From assembly GCA_030630935.1 (NCBI GenBank), contig DAOVMD010000071.1, positions 1 through 10,355 on the forward strand: a DNA stretch of 10,355 nt. Reading direction: 5' to 3'. The notes beneath the pieces are model-generated. The model searched no databases and was not told the origin of the DNA. It worked only from the letters and a program-made list of their open reading frames with translations. The stretch is from Candidatus Mcinerneyibacteriota bacterium. GTDB taxonomy: Bacteria > AUK180 > JAQVHJ01. The position numbers and the translations under genes are program-made. Of this stretch, positions 7,333 to 10,355 are shown piece after piece. Numbering within the stretch: the first letter of the stretch is position 1; each line of letters starts with the position of its first letter.

Positions 7333-8177
7333 AAAAGTTTAAATATATTAGACCGAATAATTTAAAGGATGCCTGTTCCATTTTAAAAAGGGAAAATGAT
7401 ATAAAGATTCTTGCCGGAGGTACCGATTTACTTGTTCAAATTAAAGACAGAATGAAAACTCCTGAGAATCTTTTAGATATCACTTATTTATCTGAGTTAA
7501 GAGTTATTAGGAATAATTCAAATTATCTTGAAATAGGGGCATTGTCGACTCACCAGGACATCATTGATTCTGACCTTGTTTCTAATAATGCCGGTATTCT
7601 ACAACAAGCATGTATTCAAATTGGGTCCCCGCAAATTAGAAATAGAGGAACAATTGGCGGGAACATTATTAATGCTTCACCTGCTGCTGACACATTACCA
7701 CCATTATTTACACTTGAGTCTGAATTAATTTTAATATCTGAATCGGGGGAGAGAACTGTAAAAATTAAAGATTTCTTTCAAGGCCCGGGTAGGTCTATTA
7801 TTGAACCGAATGAAATTTTAAAATCAATTCGATTTAAAAAACATTCGAATTGGTTAGGGCACTTTAAAAAATTAGCAAGCAGAAAAGCTCTTGCAATATC
7901 TAAATTATCGGTTGCTGGATTATTCCTTGTTAATAACGGAACTATTGATCAAGCGCGAATAGCTTTTGGCGCCGTCGGTCCGACAATTCTTATAGGAAAA
8001 GATACGGTAGCTCTTATATTAAATAAGAAGATAAGTTCAATCTCTGAAAAAGAAATTTCGGATGCGGTTATTAAAGATATCTCTCCAATTTCTGATCTGA
8101 GATCAACTCAGGAATATAGAAAGGCGATTACGACTATACTAGTGCAGCGAATTCTACAGAATTTAATGAAAGCTTAA
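7329..8177 (+). CDS. FAD-binding subunit of a molybdenum hydroxylase (CoxM/XdhB type)
   Basis: This medium subunit holds FAD and passes electrons from the 2Fe-2S subunit to the final acceptor. The 282 residues match the family. The FAD pyrophosphate contacts are visible as AGGTDLL at 29-35 and the TIGGN turn at 108-112, inside GSPQIRNRGTIGGNIINASP. The C-terminal CO-dehydrogenase flavoprotein domain spans about 175-280 and ends with EYRKAITTILVQRIL, a typical family ending. The start ATG overlaps the stop of the 2Fe-2S gene (ATGA). In related operons the third subunit, the molybdopterin-binding large chain of about 700 residues, is normally adjacent; here a small NTPase follows after 4 nt instead. 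The complex therefore needs a partner encoded elsewhere, or the pair serves another acceptor protein. Confidence 0.94.
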   Translation: MKKFKYIRPNNLKDACSILKRENDIKILAGGTDLLVQIKDRMKTPENLLDITYLSELRVIRNNSNYLEIGALSTHQDIIDSDLVSNNAGILQQACIQIGSPQIRNRGTIGGNIINASPAADTLPPLFTLESELILISESGERTVKIKDFFQGPGRSIIEPNEILKSIRFKKHSNWLGHFKKLASRKALAISKLSVAGLFLVNNGTIDQARIAFGAVGPTILIGKDTVALILNKKISSISEKEISDAVIKDISPISDLRSTQEYRKAITTILVQRILQNLMKA

Positions 8178-8181
8178 TAAA

Positions 8182-8733
8182 ATGATCCCTTCTGCAGCAA
8201 CGGCTCTATTCATTACAGGTGAAAGGAATGTTGGGAAATCAACACTGATTAAAAGAATATGTGCAAGCTTAAATGTAAATACAAAAGGCTTTCAAACTTT
8301 TTCTGAGATTGAAAATTCAACCGGGAAAAGAACTTTTTATATCAAATCTTTTAATTCTCCGGAAAAAAAAATAATAGGGCAGAAGAATCCTGATAATAAC
8401 CTGGAGATTTTTCCTGATACTTTTGATAGTTTCGGAACTGAAATATTAAATTTGATTAATTTAAATGATAACAACCTGATAATATTTGATGAAATAGGGA
8501 GATTTGAAGAGACGAGTTTAAAGTTTAAAAATAAAATTAAAGATTTAATAGCAGATAAGCATTATATACTTGGTGTCTTAAAAAAATGGGATTCTCCTTT
8601 TCTTAAAATGATACCTAAAATGAAAGGGGTTTTTGTACTGGAAATTAATAAAGAAAACCGTGAAGAGAAATATTTTGAGATTTTAAAATTTATAAAAAAT
8701 AATTGGTTAAATCTATTTATTGAGGATAAATAA
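8182..8733 (+). CDS. THEP1-like P-loop nucleoside-triphosphatase
   Basis: The 183 residues fit the small NTPase_1 (THEP1) family. Walker A is GERNVGKST at 13-21 (K19, S20). The Walker B region is LIIFDEIGRFE with D103 and E104, close to the DEIGKME signature of the family, and is followed by a helix like those in THEP1 proteins (SLKFKNKIKDLI) and by a YILGVLKK strand. The segment GFQTFSEIENSTGKRTFYI corresponds to the family's GFxTxEIRxxGxRxGF region. Members hydrolyse NTPs in vitro, and their cellular role is poorly known. Some P-loop proteins are accessory factors for molybdenum hydroxylases, and the position directly after the FAD subunit would fit, but nothing in the sequence proves it. 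The start follows the previous stop by 4 nt with no clear ribosome binding site. The family call is fairly sure, the role is not. Confidence 0.78.
   Translation: MIPSAATALFITGERNVGKSTLIKRICASLNVNTKGFQTFSEIENSTGKRTFYIKSFNSPEKKIIGQKNPDNNLEIFPDTFDSFGTEILNLINLNDNNLIIFDEIGRFEETSLKFKNKIKDLIADKHYILGVLKKWDSPFLKMIPKMKGVFVLEINKENREEKYFEILKFIKNNWLNLFIEDK
8722..8725 (+). promoter_or_regulatory. Ribosome binding site deciding the phosphatase start
   Basis: GAGG lies 9 nt before the ATG at 8735, inside the end of the NTPase gene. It favours that ATG over the in-frame TTG at 8720, which overlaps the site itself. Confidence 0.5.
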
Positions 8734-8734
8734 T

Positions 8735-9523
8735 ATGATTGAATTTATTGAAGAAATTGCATTTGAAGCTGGAAGAATTCTTTCGGCTCATTTCAGAAAT
8801 ATTAAAAGTTCTGATATTAAAGAAAAATCAAAGAATGAATATGTTACAATGGTTGATATTAAGGCAGAAAAATTATTAAGAAGGAGAATTCAAGAGAAAT
8901 TTCCTACTCATACAATTATTGGAGAAGAAGAGGGTGGAATTTTTAATAAACATGGATTTGAATGGATAATTGATCCTTTAGACGGGACCCATAATTTTAT
9001 GCATGGATTTCCTATGTTCTGTGTATCAATTGCACTTGCAGAAGATGGAATAATTAAGTATGGTGTAATATATGATCCAATTCATGAAGAGATGTTTAAA
9101 GCTGAAAAGGGGCAAGGCGCGTTCCTGAATAAGAAAAAAATATCAATTTCAAAAACTAATGATTTATCTAGATTCTTCCTTGCAACAGGTTACCCATTTA
9201 GAGCAAAACCATATTTAGAACTTTACCTTGAAGCCTTTAAAAATCTTTTTCTCAAGACCGCAGGGATGAGGAGAGCAGGCAGTGCAGCTCTGGATCTATG
9301 TTATACTGCCTGCGGAAGATTCGATGCATTTTGGGAGATGAAATTGAAAATCTGGGATATCGCTGCAGGTGCTCTGATCATTGAAGAAGCCGGCGGAAAA
9401 GTTTCAGGATTTGGAAAAAATAAAAACTTCATGGAGACAGGTTGTATAATTGGAAGTAATGGCATATTCCATGAAGAACTTCAGAACATACTTGAAACTA
9501 CTTTCATAGAAATTGATTTGTAA
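8735..9523 (+). CDS. Inositol monophosphatase family phosphatase (SuhB-like)
   Basis: A Mg-dependent phosphomonoesterase of 262 residues, the usual length for the family. The metal-binding set is complete: GEEEGG with E64, DPLDGT at 80-85 (D80, D83, T85), and WDIAAG with W207 and D208. The stretch DGTHNFMHGFPMFCVSIAL is typical of inositol monophosphatases, with GVIYDPIHEEMF and MRRAGSAALDLCYTACGRFDAFWE following as in SuhB. Related enzymes act on inositol-1-phosphate, fructose-1,6-bisphosphate, histidinol phosphate or 3'-phosphoadenosine 5'-phosphate, and these cannot be told apart with confidence here; the R-R-A-G-S-A-A-L-D-L segment favours the inositol monophosphatase branch. The ATG at 8735, 1 nt after the NTPase stop, is preferred to the TTG at 8720. 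It is the last gene of the run and no clear functional link with the molybdenum genes is visible. Confidence 0.93.
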   Translation: MIEFIEEIAFEAGRILSAHFRNIKSSDIKEKSKNEYVTMVDIKAEKLLRRRIQEKFPTHTIIGEEEGGIFNKHGFEWIIDPLDGTHNFMHGFPMFCVSIALAEDGIIKYGVIYDPIHEEMFKAEKGQGAFLNKKKISISKTNDLSRFFLATGYPFRAKPYLELYLEAFKNLFLKTAGMRRAGSAALDLCYTACGRFDAFWEMKLKIWDIAAGALIIEEAGGKVSGFGKNKNFMETGCIIGSNGIFHEELQNILETTFIEIDL

Positions 9524-9538
9524 GAGCAGCTGCGCTGG

Positions 9539-9571
9539 CGCTCCACATTTATGATTGATAGTTATTAATGG
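9539..9571 (+). repeat. CACATTTATGAT repeat, copy 1
   Basis: Reads CGCTCCACATTTATGATTG, then an AT-rich tail ATAGTTATTAATGG. A second direct copy with the same head and tail lies at 9825-9868. It starts 15 nt after the phosphatase stop. Confidence 0.65.
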
Positions 9572-9589
9572 TTAATCCGATTTTTCTAT

Positions 9590-9615
9590 CGTTTTTAAAC
9601 CTGCAAACGTTTTTT
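9590..9615 (+). terminator. Weak candidate Rho-independent terminator
   Basis: CGTTT at 9590-9594 can pair with AAACG at 9605-9609 across a 10-nt loop, followed directly by six T at 9610-9615. The stem is short and AT-rich, so this is a weak candidate for ending the gene run about 70-90 nt after its last stop codon. Confidence 0.25.
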
Positions 9616-9649
9616 GTCATTGCGAGAGAGCATAGCGACCGCGGCAATC
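9616..9649 (+). repeat. GTCATTGCGAG...GGCAATC repeat, left copy
   Basis: Begins GTCATTGCGAG and ends CGCGGCAATC, with ATTGC/GCAAT able to pair across the unit. An inverted copy lies at 10081-10120. From general experience, elements of this look are dispersed in many environmental bacterial genomes; copy number here cannot be judged from one window. Confidence 0.75.
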
Positions 9650-9824
9650 TAATCTTATTTATTTTTCTTTTGCTTTTCCCTTTCGTGATCAGTATGTTCA
9701 GTAGTTAATTTTGCATTCTTTGTTCCTTTAAGCAACTCCAGCTATGAATAAGAGCACTGTCATATATAAAGCAAAAACATTATTAATTTTTTTCTTCATG
9801 TTCTTCACGGATATAGTTTCGATT

Positions 9825-9868
9825 CGCTACACATTTATGATTTATGATTGATAATTATTAATTGATAA
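9825..9868 (+). repeat. CACATTTATGAT repeat, copy 2
   Basis: Reads CGCTACACATTTATGATTTA and continues with TGATTGATAATTATTAATTG, matching copy 1 at 9539-9571 apart from a small internal tandem duplication of TTTATGA and a few substitutions. Confidence 0.65.
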
Positions 9869-9934
9869 ACAAATTTATAGAACGTCTTTTATACTTGCTA
9901 TTGATATCATTATATTCCCTTTTGAATTTGTTCA

Positions 9935-9951
9935 TTACAAGTCTCGTAAAA
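9935..9951 (-). repeat. TTTACGAGAC element, copy 1
   Basis: On the - strand this reads TTTTACGAGACTTGTAA. The TTAC and GTAA ends can pair across a 7-nt loop. The same element, with a longer stem, is at 10142-10162. Confidence 0.65.
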
Positions 9952-9972
9952 GTCTCCCGATACGCTTCGCGT

Positions 9973-9988
9973 CCCCGACAAATCGGGG
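9973..9988. repeat. Perfect CCCCGA-CAAA-TCGGGG hairpin
   Basis: A 6-bp GC-rich stem closes a 4-nt CAAA loop. No T-run follows on the + strand, and on the - strand the next bases are ACGCGAAGCG, so it is not a standard terminator. It lies inside a GC-richer block at 9957-10020. Confidence 0.8.
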
Positions 9989-10080
9989 TAAACTCAATCT
10001 CCTCCCTTCGGTCGTCAACCTGCTGAAGAATTATTTTTTTCTTTTTGTTTTATGTTTTGTTTCGTCTTGTAAAATAATGA

Positions 10081-10120
10081 GATTGCCACGTCATTCACTT
10101 CGTTCAATCCTCGCAATGAC
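10081..10120 (-). repeat. GTCATTGCGAG...GGCAATC repeat, right copy, inverted
   Basis: Its reverse complement begins GTCATTGCGAG and ends GTGGCAATC, the same ends as the copy at 9616-9649, with a centre that is 6 nt longer and different in sequence. The inner AACGAAGTGAATGACG part contains its own partial symmetry. Confidence 0.75.
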
Positions 10121-10141
10121 ATTCAGACATTTTTTAATTAT

Positions 10142-10162
10142 CCTTTACATGTCTCGTAAAGG
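10142..10162. repeat. TTTACGAGAC element, copy 2, perfect 7-bp hairpin
   Basis: CCTTTAC at 10142-10148 pairs perfectly with GTAAAGG at 10156-10162 across the 7-nt loop ATGTCTC. The loop and right arm share GTCTCGTAAA with the copy at 9935-9951. Confidence 0.75.
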
Positions 10163-10236
10163 TTCATGTTAAAAAATTTATGTTTGTTTTGTTTGTTTTT
10201 TGTTTTCTTTTGTAATGAGTGATTAATGGGACACTC

Positions 10237-10288
10237 TTGATAAATTTGGGAAATACATTTCTTTGAAGACAAAAGAAAGTTTTATCAA
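10237..10288. repeat. Inverted repeat near the right edge
   Basis: TTGATAAA at 10237-10244 is the reverse complement of TTTATCAA at 10281-10288. A second inner pair, TTCTTT and AAAGAA, lies near the centre (about 10259-10277), so the two together give an interrupted hairpin. No gene or transposase could be tied to it within the window. Confidence 0.5.
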
Positions 10289-10355
10289 TAATGCTACCAT
10301 TTTTTCACATCCTTATTTTGTTTTTTCGATTTCTTTTAACTGTTTCAGTATAACA

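Larger units (their letters stand above)
9524..10355. other. Gene-poor stretch made of short repeats and hairpins
   Basis: No open reading frame of convincing length or composition exists on either strand, and no tRNA or rRNA pattern was seen. The + strand is strongly T-rich, especially at 10030-10070 and 10170-10212. Islands of higher GC (9616-9649, 9957-10020, 10081-10120) coincide with repeat elements listed separately. A degenerate stretch at about 9680-9730 looks like further decayed repeat sequence. The region reads as a landing zone of dispersed repeats after the end of the gene run. Confidence 0.8.

Noticed and set aside
8720-8734. TTG start for the phosphatase
   Set aside because: It would overlap the GAGG ribosome binding site and add only five residues; ATG 8735 gives the normal family N-terminus.
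9524-9543. Hairpin GAGC...GCTC right after the phosphatase stop as terminator
   Set aside because: The stem is interrupted by a bulge and is followed by CACATTTA, not a T-run; the GCTC part belongs to the CACATTTATGAT repeat.

Overview
The window is AT-rich and looks like a Gram-negative bacterial chromosome, probably a low-GC, uncultured lineage of the Fibrobacteres-Chlorobi-Bacteroidetes kind. Cloacimonadota or a related candidate phylum is a guess from gene style and from the kind of dispersed intergenic repeats; no marker here settles it. Ten protein genes, all on the + strand, run from the left edge to position 9523 with gaps of at most 26 nt and one 4-nt overlap, so most or all could be one transcript. 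The last ~830 nt carry no convincing gene and are a mosaic of short repeats and hairpins.

Left part (2-3162 and 5098-6435): the end of a protein with acidic tandem repeats and a C-terminal Roadblock/LC7 domain, an M24 Xaa-Pro-type peptidase, elongation factor P (efp), the biotin carboxyl carrier protein (accB) and biotin carboxylase (accC). The peptidase-efp-accB-accC order is a familiar bacterial housekeeping neighbourhood. AccB carries biotin and AccC carboxylates it; no carboxyltransferase lies in the window.

Middle (3183-5072): a 629-residue DnaB-family (SF4, RecA-fold) helicase-like protein sits between accB and accC. It keeps Walker A, the catalytic Glu, Walker B and a K-x-R finger, but has Ser where DnaB normally has the motif H3 Gln, and it has a long charged N-terminal tail. 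This is the most unusual gene of the window.

Right part (6437-9523): a small FmdE-like protein with an altered metal-site motif, the 2Fe-2S and FAD subunits of a molybdenum hydroxylase (CoxS/CoxM or XdhC/XdhB type) without the molybdopterin large subunit, a THEP1-like P-loop NTPase, and an inositol-monophosphatase-family phosphatase. The first four may form a molybdenum-enzyme module; that is inferred from position and family only.

Tail (9524-10355): two inverted copies of a repeat ending in GTCATTGCGAG, two copies of a TTTACGAGAC element able to form hairpins, two copies of a CACATTTATGAT element, a perfect CCCCGA/TCGGGG hairpin and a larger inverted repeat near the right edge. No tRNA, rRNA, CRISPR array or complete insertion sequence was recognised.
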